Positions 20,208 through 29,156 of a DNA stretch of 64,000 bases are shown here, piece by piece; positions within the stretch are counted from its first letter, which is position 1; the number at the start of each line of letters is the position of its first letter. Both the position numbers and the translations under genes were made by a program. The DNA comes from Acidobacteriota bacterium (GTDB lineage Bacteria > Acidobacteriota > Vicinamibacteria > Vicinamibacterales > CAVVIG01), in NCBI GenBank assembly GCA_020850715.1, contig JADZED010000059.1, positions 18,934 through 82,933 on the forward strand, written 5' to 3'. The notes beneath the pieces are model-generated. The model was not told where the DNA came from, searched no databases, and saw nothing but the letters and a program-made list of their open reading frames with translations.

Positions 20208-20334
20208 CGGCCGCTTTCTCTCGAACGCACGGCGTCGCGGAGCGCGCGCTCCGGGACCGCACGGCGTTTCCTGTAGGGCTTCCCGGCTCCCGGCGATCCG
20301 TGGACGGGGCCGGTGGCCTCATGGTGAGGATCCG

Positions 20335-21918
20335 TTGAAGATTGTCGTCGCCGATGGGATGCCAGACGCCGCGCTCGAGTTGCTGCGCGCCGAAGGATGG
20401 GAGGTCGACACGCGGCGCGGCCGGACGCCCGAGGAGCTGGCCGCCGCCCTCCACGATGCCGACGCCCTGATCGTCCGCAGCGCGACGAAGGTGACCGCGG
20501 CGCTGTTGAGCGCCGCCCCGGCGCTGCGCGCGGTTGCCCGCGCCGGCACCGGCGTCGACAACGTGGACGTCGCCGCCGCCACCGCGCGCGGCATCCTGGT
20601 GATGAACGCGCCTGGCGCAAACAGCGTGTCGGTCGCCGAGCTCGCCATCGGCCTCATCCTCGCCCTCGCGCGCCGCCTCCCCGCCGCCGACGCGTCCATG
20701 AAAGAGGGCCGATGGGAGAAGAGGGAATTGATCGGCGAGGAGCTGCGCGGGAAGACGCTCGGCCTGGTGGGGCTCGGCCGGATCGGCCGGGAGGTCGCCG
20801 GCCGCGCCGCCGCCTTCTCGATGCGCCTGATCGCGCACGATCCGTTCATCTCCGGACAGGCCGCCGCCTCGATCGGGGCCGAGCTCGTCTCGCTCGACGA
20901 GCTCTTCACCCGCGCCGACTACGTCTCGCTGCACGCGCCATCGAACGAGAAGACGCGCCATCTCGTGAACCGCGAACGCCTGCGCGCCGCCAGGCGGGGC
21001 ATCCGCATCGTCAACACCGCCCGCGGCGACCTCGTCGACGAAGCGGCGCTCGCCGAGGCCATCGAAGCCGGCCACGTCGCGGGGGCGGCCATCGACGTGT
21101 TCGGCCAGGAGCCGCCCGCCGACCAGCGGCTCCAGAAGCTCCCGCAGGTGATCGCGACCCCGCACATCGCCGCGTCGACGCGCGAGGGGCAGGCGCTGGT
21201 GGGCGCCGAGACCGCCGCGGCGCTGCACGGCTATCTCCGTCACGGCGTGATCCGCAACGCCGTGAACTTTCCCTCGCTCCCTGTCGAGGAGCTCGCGCGC
21301 CTGAGGCCGTTCCTCGATCTGGGCGAGCGGCTCGGCGCCTTCGTCGCCCAGACGACCGACGCGCGGCCGCGCGAGCTCGGCGTCCGCTATTACGGCGACC
21401 TCTCGGCCGCGCGCAACGAAGTCCTCGTCGATGCCGTGCTCGTCGGCCTCTTCAGCCCCGTCCTGTCGAGCCGCGTCAACCTCGTGAACGCCCGGACCGT
21501 CGCCGCCGAACGCGGCATCGACCTCGTCGAATCGCGCAGTTCGCGCGTGCGTCCTTACACCGGGGTGCTCTCGGTCACGCTCGACACCAGCGAGGGCACC
21601 CGCTGGGTCGAAGGGGCGGTGTTCAACCTCAGCGCGCCGCGCCTGGTGCTGGTCGACGGCATCGCCGTCGACGCACCGCTCGCCGGGACGATGATCGTCG
21701 TCTGCAACAACGACGAGCCTGGAGTGATCGGCGAGGTTGGGACGATCCTGGGCCGCCACGGCGTGAACATCGCGAATTTCGCCCTGGGGCGCGACGGCGC
21801 CGAACGCGCCGTCGGCGTCGTCAACGTGGACGAACCGCGGCCGATCCCGGAGGCGGTGCTGGCCGAGATCGTGGCCGTGCCGGCGATTCGCGAAGCGAGG
21901 CTGGTGAGACTGCCCTGA
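20335..21918 (+). CDS. serA: D-3-phosphoglycerate dehydrogenase (with C-terminal ACT domain)
   Basis: GKTLGLVGLGRIGREVAGRA, NTARGDLVDEAALAEAI, PHIAASTREGQ, C-term MIVVCNNDEPGVIGEVGTILGRHGVNIANFALGR. TTG start. Confidence 0.95.
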   Translation: MKIVVADGMPDAALELLRAEGWEVDTRRGRTPEELAAALHDADALIVRSATKVTAALLSAAPALRAVARAGTGVDNVDVAAATARGILVMNAPGANSVSVAELAIGLILALARRLPAADASMKEGRWEKRELIGEELRGKTLGLVGLGRIGREVAGRAAAFSMRLIAHDPFISGQAAASIGAELVSLDELFTRADYVSLHAPSNEKTRHLVNRERLRAARRGIRIVNTARGDLVDEAALAEAIEAGHVAGAAIDVFGQEPPADQRLQKLPQVIATPHIAASTREGQALVGAETAAALHGYLRHGVIRNAVNFPSLPVEELARLRPFLDLGERLGAFVAQTTDARPRELGVRYYGDLSAARNEVLVDAVLVGLFSPVLSSRVNLVNARTVAAERGIDLVESRSSRVRPYTGVLSVTLDTSEGTRWVEGAVFNLSAPRLVLVDGIAVDAPLAGTMIVVCNNDEPGVIGEVGTILGRHGVNIANFALGRDGAERAVGVVNVDEPRPIPEAVLAEIVAVPAIREARLVRLP

Positions 21919-21920
21919 GG

Positions 21921-22086
21921 CTAGTGCCCCGTCCCAGTGGTTCGCGACACAACTTGCGGGCGGCGCATCCCCGCTGGCGGCGTGGCTCGTCGCTCAGATA
22001 TCCCCAATATCCTCACGCCTCGCGCCTGGCCATCGGGGCGCGGCGCTCCGCGACGTATGCCACGATCCACTGGGACGGGACACTAG
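21921..22086 (+). repeat. MITE-like element, copy A (20-bp TIRs CTAGTGYCCCGTCCCAGTGG)
   Basis: Left end CTAGTGCCCCGTCCCAGTGG; right end CCACTGGGACGGGACACTAG; the interior is the reverse complement of copy B at 56126-56292 with few differences. Confidence 0.88.
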
Positions 22087-24932
22087 TTCGCCGCGCGCGT
22101 CGCACCTGCAGCGATCTTCGGGTTCGGGCCTCCACGCAGCGTCATCAGATGATCGCGGATCGCCCTGATCTGCGCCTCGGCGTCGGCGTCGAACTGCGGG
22201 AACGCCGATTTCGGGTAGTCGGGCCAGAACGCGGGCATCCGGGTGCCCGGCAGGATCGTCGCCGGGTTCTTCAACCAGCCGAGAATCCAGTCGGGCTGCA
22301 GCCGCTCGGAAGACATGCGGAGATCCGGCGCGAGGTTCGACGTCGGTTGATCCTTCGGCACCTCGCCGAGCACGTGGCACTGCTGGCAGCGCAGGAGATC
22401 GAAGAGCTCCTTGCCCGTGCCTTCGACGCTCGCCGTCTGGACGATCTCGTGCGTCTGGAAGGGCCCGATCGTGTTGGAGATCGCGCCGAAGTAGTCGATG
22501 ATGCCGTTCAGCGCCGGATCGTCCAGGCCGAAGGTCGGCATGCGTACGTTCAGCCACGGGCGGATCGTGATCGGTCCGCGGAGGAAGGCGTACAGCCAGT
22601 CGGGCTGGACGCGGGCGCCCTCCGGCGTCAGCATCGGCGGCCCCAGCGACGGATCCTCGACGAGCTGCAGGAAGTCGCCGCCGTCGCCCTCGACGATGTG
22701 GCAGCCCACGCAGTTGCGTCGGTGCACCAGCGTCCGGCCGGCCGCGAGGTAGTCCAGGCGCGCCGAGCGCACCGGCATGGCCGCCGGCGGCTGGATCTCG
22801 CGCTGAAAGCTCATGATCGCCGTGAGCAGCCGATCGATCTCGACGTCGCTGAAGTCGAAGTTCGGCATGCGCAGCTTGTCGAGCGGGGGCAGCACGCGTC
22901 CCCGGTCGAAGATGCGCGGGTCGTGCAGCTTGCTGCGGAACCAGGCGATCTTCGACGTGTGCGGGATGTCCGAGATGAACGCGAAGTCGAGCCGCGTGAC
23001 CAGCTTGCTGCCCTCCTCGGAGAGGTCGGTGCCGATCGGCTGTGCGTTCTCGAAGCCCTTGATCTCATGGCAGCTGAAGCAGCCGTAGCGGCCGATCGCG
23101 CGCCGGCCGAGCTCGAGCTGCTTCTGCTCGGGGTTCATCCCCGCCATCTGCGCCTGGGCGTCGGCGAACGGCATGACGCCCTTCATGTAGTCGAGCAGGA
23201 CCGCGTCGACCGCCGCTGCGTCGGGCGTCGCCCTGGCCGCGTCTCCCTCGGGACCCTTCAACCCGCTGAGGAAGGTGGCGACGTCGGCGACCTGCTGGTC
23301 GGTGAGGCGCAGGTTCGGCATGTAGGTCGCCGGGCTGTAGTGCTTCGGATCGCGGACCCAGTTGTAGATCCACTCGTAGGACGTCTTGTTGCCGATGTTC
23401 TCGAGCGGCTGGCCGAAGGTGCGCCGCGGCCCGATCTGGTCGCGTTCGCCCTCGCCCACGACGTGGCAGCCGAGGCAGCCGACGCTCTTGACGAGCGCTT
23501 CGCCGGCCGCCGCGTCGCCGCGCGGCGGACTGGCCTCCGCGGGCTGATAGGCCTCGGCGCTGGCGAACAGATAGGCGGTGATCGCGTCGATCTCGGCCTC
23601 GTTGCGCACCGCGTCTTCGGGCGCGCTGTTGTTGGAGTTGTACCAGAAGCGCGGCATCCAGGTCGTCGGCTTCACCGCGCGCGGGTTGCGAATCCAGTTC
23701 TTCACCCAGGCGGGCGACAGCTTCGACTCGATCTTCGTGAGGATCGGCCCCGGCTTCCTGACGTCCTCGAACCCCTTCGTCTTGTGGCAGGCGTAGCAGC
23801 CCGCGCGCTCGAACGTGGCGTACGCCACGTTCAGCGCGTCCGCCTTCGGGATGTAGACCTGCGCCTTGTGGCACTTCGCGCAGGAGGCCTGCGTCATGCC
23901 GGTGGGCAGCATCGGATAGTCCCACAGGTGCGGCTCTTCCCAGTGGTACTTCCCTTCCCACTCCGCCTTCTGCTCCTCGCTCCCCGGCGTGTGCGCGGCG
24001 TCGACGAAGCTCACCGACTGCCCCATGCCCTCGTGGCAGACCGTGCAGCCGACGCGGTCGATCGGATGCGGCGAGCTGCCGCCCAGGTACATCTCGAGAT
24101 CGGGGTGCGTGGTGAACGGCTGCGGGTACTTCTCGTAGCCCTTGCGATCGATCGCCAGGTGGCACGTCTGGCAGCGGTCCATCTTCGGCACGCGCGTGAA
24201 ATTCACGTCGTCGACGACGTTCGGCAGGATGATCTGCCGCACCTTCAACGTCGGCGCCATGAAGTCGAGGAGCGGTGCATTGCGGAAGTAGTCCTTCACG
24301 GCGCTCGGCGCGATCGTGTCGATCTGCTTGCGCAGCCGCGTCTCCTCCGAGTGCATCGTCTGAATCTGCTTGGCGATGTCGGCCGCCTGCCCGGTGTACT
24401 GGGTCAGCTCCTTCTGGACCGCCGCGCGGTCGGCCTCGGCCTTCTGCTGCGCCAGCGTCAGCTCGTTGAGCCGCTGTTCCAGGCCGAGCGCGCGCTGCTC
24501 CTTCTTCTCGACGCCGGATCCGCCCGCGTTGCGCGTGGCCTCGAAATCGTAGCGATCCTGGTCGTAGGTGGCCTTCACCGACTGGAAGTCGAGCGTGGCG
24601 CGGAACAGGACGTTGTCCGCTTCCTTCAGCTTCGTCTGGAGCTCGGCCACCTTCGCCTGATTCGCCGACACGCCCTGCTGCGCCGCCTGCAGATCGGCCT
24701 GCAGCTGCGCCAGCCTCGCCTTGTCGACCGAGCCTGCCGCCGTATCGAGCTGCGCCTGCGTCACCTGCATCTCGAGCTCGTTGAAGCGCCGCTGCGTGTT
24801 CTTCCAGTCGCGATCGAAGTCGTCCCAGACCATCCAGACGACCGACAGGAAGAGAAACAGGCTGGACGCCGCAAAGACGACGTTCAGGAAGTCGATGTTG
24901 TAGGCGTGCCCGACACCCTTCTTTTCAGCCAT
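22083..24932 (-). CDS. Membrane-anchored octaheme cytochrome c subunit of a bc-type complex
   Basis: 949 aa; N-term TM (VVFAASSLFLFLSVVWMVW), coiled-coil, then eight CXXCH motifs: CQTCH, CTVCH, CAKCH, CYACH, CLGCH, CFSCH, CVGCH, CQQCH. Confidence 0.93.
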   Translation of the reverse strand: MAEKKGVGHAYNIDFLNVVFAASSLFLFLSVVWMVWDDFDRDWKNTQRRFNELEMQVTQAQLDTAAGSVDKARLAQLQADLQAAQQGVSANQAKVAELQTKLKEADNVLFRATLDFQSVKATYDQDRYDFEATRNAGGSGVEKKEQRALGLEQRLNELTLAQQKAEADRAAVQKELTQYTGQAADIAKQIQTMHSEETRLRKQIDTIAPSAVKDYFRNAPLLDFMAPTLKVRQIILPNVVDDVNFTRVPKMDRCQTCHLAIDRKGYEKYPQPFTTHPDLEMYLGGSSPHPIDRVGCTVCHEGMGQSVSFVDAAHTPGSEEQKAEWEGKYHWEEPHLWDYPMLPTGMTQASCAKCHKAQVYIPKADALNVAYATFERAGCYACHKTKGFEDVRKPGPILTKIESKLSPAWVKNWIRNPRAVKPTTWMPRFWYNSNNSAPEDAVRNEAEIDAITAYLFASAEAYQPAEASPPRGDAAAGEALVKSVGCLGCHVVGEGERDQIGPRRTFGQPLENIGNKTSYEWIYNWVRDPKHYSPATYMPNLRLTDQQVADVATFLSGLKGPEGDAARATPDAAAVDAVLLDYMKGVMPFADAQAQMAGMNPEQKQLELGRRAIGRYGCFSCHEIKGFENAQPIGTDLSEEGSKLVTRLDFAFISDIPHTSKIAWFRSKLHDPRIFDRGRVLPPLDKLRMPNFDFSDVEIDRLLTAIMSFQREIQPPAAMPVRSARLDYLAAGRTLVHRRNCVGCHIVEGDGGDFLQLVEDPSLGPPMLTPEGARVQPDWLYAFLRGPITIRPWLNVRMPTFGLDDPALNGIIDYFGAISNTIGPFQTHEIVQTASVEGTGKELFDLLRCQQCHVLGEVPKDQPTSNLAPDLRMSSERLQPDWILGWLKNPATILPGTRMPAFWPDYPKSAFPQFDADAEAQIRAIRDHLMTLRGGPNPKIAAGATRAAN

Positions 24933-24933
24933 A

Positions 24934-26010
24934 TCAGATGTTGAAGAAGATTTCCGGGATGGCGACGACGTACTTCAGGTTGAGGATCCAGCGCGCGAGC
25001 ATCTTGAGGGGCAGCGACATCATCGCGAGAAACAGGAATGCCGTCACGTAATAGCGCGACGGCCCCAGCTTCTCGTAGTAGCCCTTGAAGACGCTCTTCC
25101 CGAGCAGCACCGGGAGCGCGAACACGTAGAGCAGCACGAGAACGATCCCCGGCAGCTCGCGCACGGCCCAGGCCGAGGGATAGCCGGTCTTCAGCATCCG
25201 GATCCAGAAGTACTCCGACAGGTTCACGTTGGTCAGCGCCGCCAGCTTGTGGATGTCCCAGTACTCGAAGGGCCCGAAGAAGTTCCAGTTGGGCCCCCGC
25301 AGGAACGTGCCGAGCACGATGAGCGACGACCAGAGCACCGCGAACCCGAACAGGAACAGCACGATCTCGGGCTTGCGCTCGTTGAAGGTGTAGTAGCCGT
25401 TGCCCTTCGGGTTGCGATCGATGTAGGGAATGGCGATCAGGCCGGCAATGATGAGCCCTGGCAGCACGACCCCGGCGAGCCACGGATCGAAGTACACGAG
25501 CATCTCCTGCAGCCCGAGGAAATACCAGGGCGCCTTCGACGGGTTCGGCGTGTTCGCGGGATTGGCCGGCTGTTCGAGCGGCGCTTTCAGGAAGATGGAC
25601 CAGACGATCAGCAGGACCGAGCAGAGGACCAGGGCGATGAGCTCGATGTAGACCAGGTCGGGCCAGACCCAGACGCGATCCGACTCGGCCTTCTCGATCG
25701 GCCCCTGCCCCGCGGCGATGCGCCGGTCGTTGAGCACCCCCTCGCGCAGCGAGTACCAGACGAAGAAGGCCAGCAGGAAGATCAGGCCGACGATCGGCAC
25801 GTTGTCCGGCTTGGTGACGATGAGCCGGAAGTTCGGATCGAAGGTGCCGAAGACGAAGAAGATGCCCAGGAACCCGAGCGTGCCGTAGCCGACCGCGCTG
25901 GACGCGAGCTGTTCGCGCTTCCAGATCAGCACGGCGAGCCCGACGCACGCGAGCAGGAAGAACAGCCGCGGGTCCGCGAGCGTGTTGACGAAGCCCTTGA
26001 TCAAGACCAT
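24934..26010 (-). CDS. Cytochrome b C-terminal/subunit IV-like domain protein
   Basis: Multiple TM helices; KAPWYFLGLQEMLVYFDPWLAGVVLPGLIIAGLIAIPYIDRNPKGNGYYTFNERKPEIVLFLFGFAVLW. Confidence 0.88.
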   Translation of the reverse strand: MVLIKGFVNTLADPRLFFLLACVGLAVLIWKREQLASSAVGYGTLGFLGIFFVFGTFDPNFRLIVTKPDNVPIVGLIFLLAFFVWYSLREGVLNDRRIAAGQGPIEKAESDRVWVWPDLVYIELIALVLCSVLLIVWSIFLKAPLEQPANPANTPNPSKAPWYFLGLQEMLVYFDPWLAGVVLPGLIIAGLIAIPYIDRNPKGNGYYTFNERKPEIVLFLFGFAVLWSSLIVLGTFLRGPNWNFFGPFEYWDIHKLAALTNVNLSEYFWIRMLKTGYPSAWAVRELPGIVLVLLYVFALPVLLGKSVFKGYYEKLGPSRYYVTAFLFLAMMSLPLKMLARWILNLKYVVAIPEIFFNI

Positions 26011-26096
26011 TCGCCCATCCTCGAAATCAGGCGTTCGGAAGGAGGAACCGGCAATCGGCGGCCGATTCCCCAGATCACGTTCGGACCCTCACCGTC

Positions 26097-26912
26097 TCAG
26101 AGCGGTCCCGAGATGCCGCCGTCCTTGCGCACGCGCCAGAAGTGCACCGCCATCAGCACCGCAATCGCCAGCGGCAGACCGACGCAGTGCAGCACGTAGA
26201 AGCGCAGCAGCGCACCTTCGCCGACGAACGTGCCCCCCAGCAGCGCGAAGCGCGCGTCGTCGGCGGCGTGGATCAGCGGCACGTCGCCCAACCGGAGCAG
26301 TTGCGCGCCCGGACCCTCGTACCCGAGGAACGGGGTGGCGCGCGCCATGTTGGAGCCGACCGTGATCGCCCAGATCGCGAGCTGATCCCAGGGCAGCAGA
26401 TAGCCGGTGAACGACAGGAGCAGCGTGAGCACCAGCATGACCACGCCGACCGACCAGTTGAACTCGCGCGGCGGCTTGTAGGAACCGGTCATGAAGACGC
26501 GGAACATGTGCAGCCACACGGTGATGACCATGGCGTGCGCGCCCCAGCGGTGCATCTCGCGCATGATCCCGAGCGGCACGTGCTCGCGGAGACCAACGAT
26601 GTCGGTGTAGGCGTACTCCAGCGTCGGCCGGTAGTAGAACATCAGGAGCAGGCCGGTGAACGTCAGGACGAGGAACAGGAAGAAGCTGAGGCCGCCCATG
26701 CACCAGGTGTAGCGCAGCCTCACGCCGGACTTCCGGAGGCGCACCGGGTGCAGGTGCAGGAAGACGTTGGACAGCACGACGAGCACGCGATTGCGGTCGC
26801 TGTCGGGGCGCCCGTGGCGGAACACCGACGTCCAGATCTGCGTCTCCGTCAGCCAGTTCCAGAATCGAGTGCCGGGCCCCTCCGCGGGCGCGATCGTCTT
26901 CGTCTCAGCCAA
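26097..26912 (-). CDS. Cytochrome b (b6-like, N-terminal) subunit
   Basis: [26 protein letters not shown]...[61 protein letters not shown]; heme-ligand histidines. TTG start. Confidence 0.93.
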   Translation of the reverse strand: MAETKTIAPAEGPGTRFWNWLTETQIWTSVFRHGRPDSDRNRVLVVLSNVFLHLHPVRLRKSGVRLRYTWCMGGLSFFLFLVLTFTGLLLMFYYRPTLEYAYTDIVGLREHVPLGIMREMHRWGAHAMVITVWLHMFRVFMTGSYKPPREFNWSVGVVMLVLTLLLSFTGYLLPWDQLAIWAITVGSNMARATPFLGYEGPGAQLLRLGDVPLIHAADDARFALLGGTFVGEGALLRFYVLHCVGLPLAIAVLMAVHFWRVRKDGGISGPL

Positions 26913-26914
26913 GG

Positions 26915-26952
26915 CTCAATCCCCTGAGTAGTTCACTCAATCCCCTGAGTAG
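26915..26952. repeat. 17-bp direct repeat CTCAATCCCCTGAGTAG x2 (each internally dyad-symmetric) upstream of cytochrome b
   Basis: Copies at 26915-26931 and 26936-26952. Confidence 0.9.
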
Positions 26953-27049
26953 GTCCATTGTCAGACGCTCGCGTCGTCGGATGCGATCGAATCCCAAGCC
27001 CCCTGGATCCCGCGCTTCCCTGCAGGCCCGAAGGCCCTGAGCTCCATCT

Positions 27050-27916
27050 CTACGCCTTCAGAAACGCTTCCGGGTCGGTCCACTGACCGAGCTCGCGTTG
27101 AAACTTCCGGCTCTTGTCCACCAGGATCTGCCCGTCGTCGGCCAGCACGATCCGGAAGCGCTCGAGCGGCCGTGGCGCCGGCCCCTCGAAGTTCACGCCC
27201 GTGATGCGGAAACCGCTGCCGTGGCAGGGACACTTGAACTTCGCTTCCGCCGACAGGTTGTTCGGTGTGCAGCCGAGATGCGTGCAGGTCGTGCTGAGCG
27301 CGTAGAAGCCGCTCGCCTGGTTGTCGATGTCTTCCGCCGTCCGGACCAGCCAGACGCCGTAGCGTTCCTTCCATCGTTCGTCGACGCCGACGCCGTACTC
27401 GCTCGGGAACCCGGCCTTGAACTGCTGCGGCGGCTCGTTCAGCACGTTGGGGAACATGAAGCGCCCGGTCGCCGCGAGCGCCGCCGCCGAGGCGGCCGAG
27501 AAGGCTCCCCACGCCAGCCCCATCCAGGCACGGCGATTCAGGAGCGGCGAGGTGTCATCGGCCGCGCGGCCGCCGGCCGCCTTCGCGGCAGCCGTTGCCG
27601 CGACCGTCGCTTTCGCGGCGGCGCCGCCGGGCGATGCCACCGACGTGGTCTTGCCGGCGAGATCGGGAATCGGTGCGGCGGGAGGACGAGGCGCAGGAGC
27701 GGGGCGAGCGGGACCGTGCGCGCCGGCTCCCACAGGCGCAGTGCGCGCGGCGGCCGCCGCGGCCGGGCGCGCCGCCGGCGAGACGCCTGCCGCGGGCGCG
27801 GCGCCGGCGGCAGCAGCCACGGCCGGCTCCGGCGTCGCCGCGCCCGCCGCCGCCTCGCCCGTCTCGGCGGCGGCAAGCGGCCGGGATGTCTCGGGAGTCG
27901 GATCCTCGTCAGCCAT
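27050..27916 (-). CDS. Rieske [2Fe-2S] protein with long Ala/Pro-rich N-terminal extension
   Basis: CTHLGCTPNNLSAEAKFKCPCHGSGF Rieske motif; NRRAWMGLAWGAFSAASAAALAA TM/Tat-like segment. Confidence 0.93.
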   Translation of the reverse strand: MADEDPTPETSRPLAAAETGEAAAGAATPEPAVAAAAGAAPAAGVSPAARPAAAAAARTAPVGAGAHGPARPAPAPRPPAAPIPDLAGKTTSVASPGGAAAKATVAATAAAKAAGGRAADDTSPLLNRRAWMGLAWGAFSAASAAALAATGRFMFPNVLNEPPQQFKAGFPSEYGVGVDERWKERYGVWLVRTAEDIDNQASGFYALSTTCTHLGCTPNNLSAEAKFKCPCHGSGFRITGVNFEGPAPRPLERFRIVLADDGQILVDKSRKFQRELGQWTDPEAFLKA

Positions 27917-27922
27917 GTCCTC

Positions 27923-28819
27923 TCATCCCATCGCGTTCAGCGCCTGCAGCGCCGCTTCGCGCACCTTGAGGCTTTGATCGCTCTGACTCAGCGAGGCCAC
28001 GACGGGACGAAGCGACTGATCCTTCAGCGACGCGGCAGCCCGCAGCCCGCTGATCATGACGTCGGCAATCGGGTCGCGATCCTCATCCTGACGGACGGCA
28101 ATCTTGACGGCCTGCTCCACGTACCCGCGGTCCAGCATCTGCGTGATCACCGGGACACCCTCGCGGCTCCCATGCCGCGCGAGCGCGACGGCAGCATTCC
28201 AGCGGACGTCGGGCACCTCGTCGGCCAGCGCCGTGCGCAGCGTGTCGAGTTGCGCGTCGCCCGGCAGCGCACCCAGCGCATAGACCACCATCTTGCGGAT
28301 CCCAGGGTCGTTGCCCTGCGCGTTGAACAGCGGCATCAGCCGCGGTACGACGGCGGGATCGCCCGACGAACCGAGCGCCCAGATCACGCTGATCCGCGTC
28401 TCGCTGTCCGGTTCCTCGAGCGCCCGCGCGAGGCTCGCGATCGCGTCGGCCGGCAGCGGCGGATCGAGGCGTCCGATCGCGAGCGCAAGGTAGCGCCGCA
28501 CCTGCGGATCCCCCGTCGACGCTTCGAACGCCTGTACGAGCGCCGGTGCGAGCGTCCGGTCCGCACGCACCGCCGGATCGGCCATCAACCGCGAAAGCTC
28601 ATAGGCCGCGGGCCAGCGCCGCTCGGAACCGCCGCGCTGAATCTCGAGCAGGTAGTCCTGCGGCGTCCTGGCGTCGGTCAGCAGGCTCCGAAACCCGACA
28701 TACACCAGCACCGTGACCGCGACGACGGCCAGAGGCACCAGGAAGAACTGAACGGCCAGGGCGGGCGCTGCAGCTAACGGGTGTCGAGTCGCATTCTCGC
28801 GCTCGGTCAGTTTGTCCAT
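27923..28819 (-). CDS. Membrane-anchored HEAT-repeat protein
   Basis: N-term TM (FFLVPLAVVAVTVLVYVGF), then HEAT repeats (TRISVIWALGSSGDPAVVPRLMPLFN; IRKMVVYALGAL; VRWNAAVALARHGSREGVPVITQML). Confidence 0.83.
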   Translation of the reverse strand: MDKLTERENATRHPLAAAPALAVQFFLVPLAVVAVTVLVYVGFRSLLTDARTPQDYLLEIQRGGSERRWPAAYELSRLMADPAVRADRTLAPALVQAFEASTGDPQVRRYLALAIGRLDPPLPADAIASLARALEEPDSETRISVIWALGSSGDPAVVPRLMPLFNAQGNDPGIRKMVVYALGALPGDAQLDTLRTALADEVPDVRWNAAVALARHGSREGVPVITQMLDRGYVEQAVKIAVRQDEDRDPIADVMISGLRAAASLKDQSLRPVVASLSQSDQSLKVREAALQALNAMG

Positions 28820-29156
28820 CTACGGGAGCTGGCCGGGGGCCCGACAGAGTCCCCGAGCCGTGCACGTTTTACTACGTGAGGTGTATGACGGTCAAGGGCA
28901 GACGGTATGGCGGCGCCGGCACGGACATGATCAACCGGGCGTTCTGCCTGCTCAGGTTCGCGGCTGACCGTTCTCGAGGGGGGCGTGCCGCAGAGATCCG
29001 CCGGTACCTGTCCTGGGGCCGAACGGCCCTGCGCCGTCGAGCGCGGCCACCGGTTGGCAGCCCGCGAAGCGCGAGATTGTCGGGAATGCCTGAGCGCAGG
29101 CCCGCCTCAGGTCCGCACGGGCCGGGGCCTGCCGCGGTATCGGGCTCGAAAACGCT

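Noticed and set aside
20238-20253. Palindrome CGGAGCGCGCGCTCCG between the ThDP gene and serA
   Set aside because: Could be a terminator stem, but has no T-tract and such GC palindromes are expected at this composition.
20397-24944. 1515-aa forward ORF spanning serA and antisense of the octaheme cytochrome
   Set aside because: Frame-shifted read of serA followed by antisense of the cytochrome gene; no domain signal.
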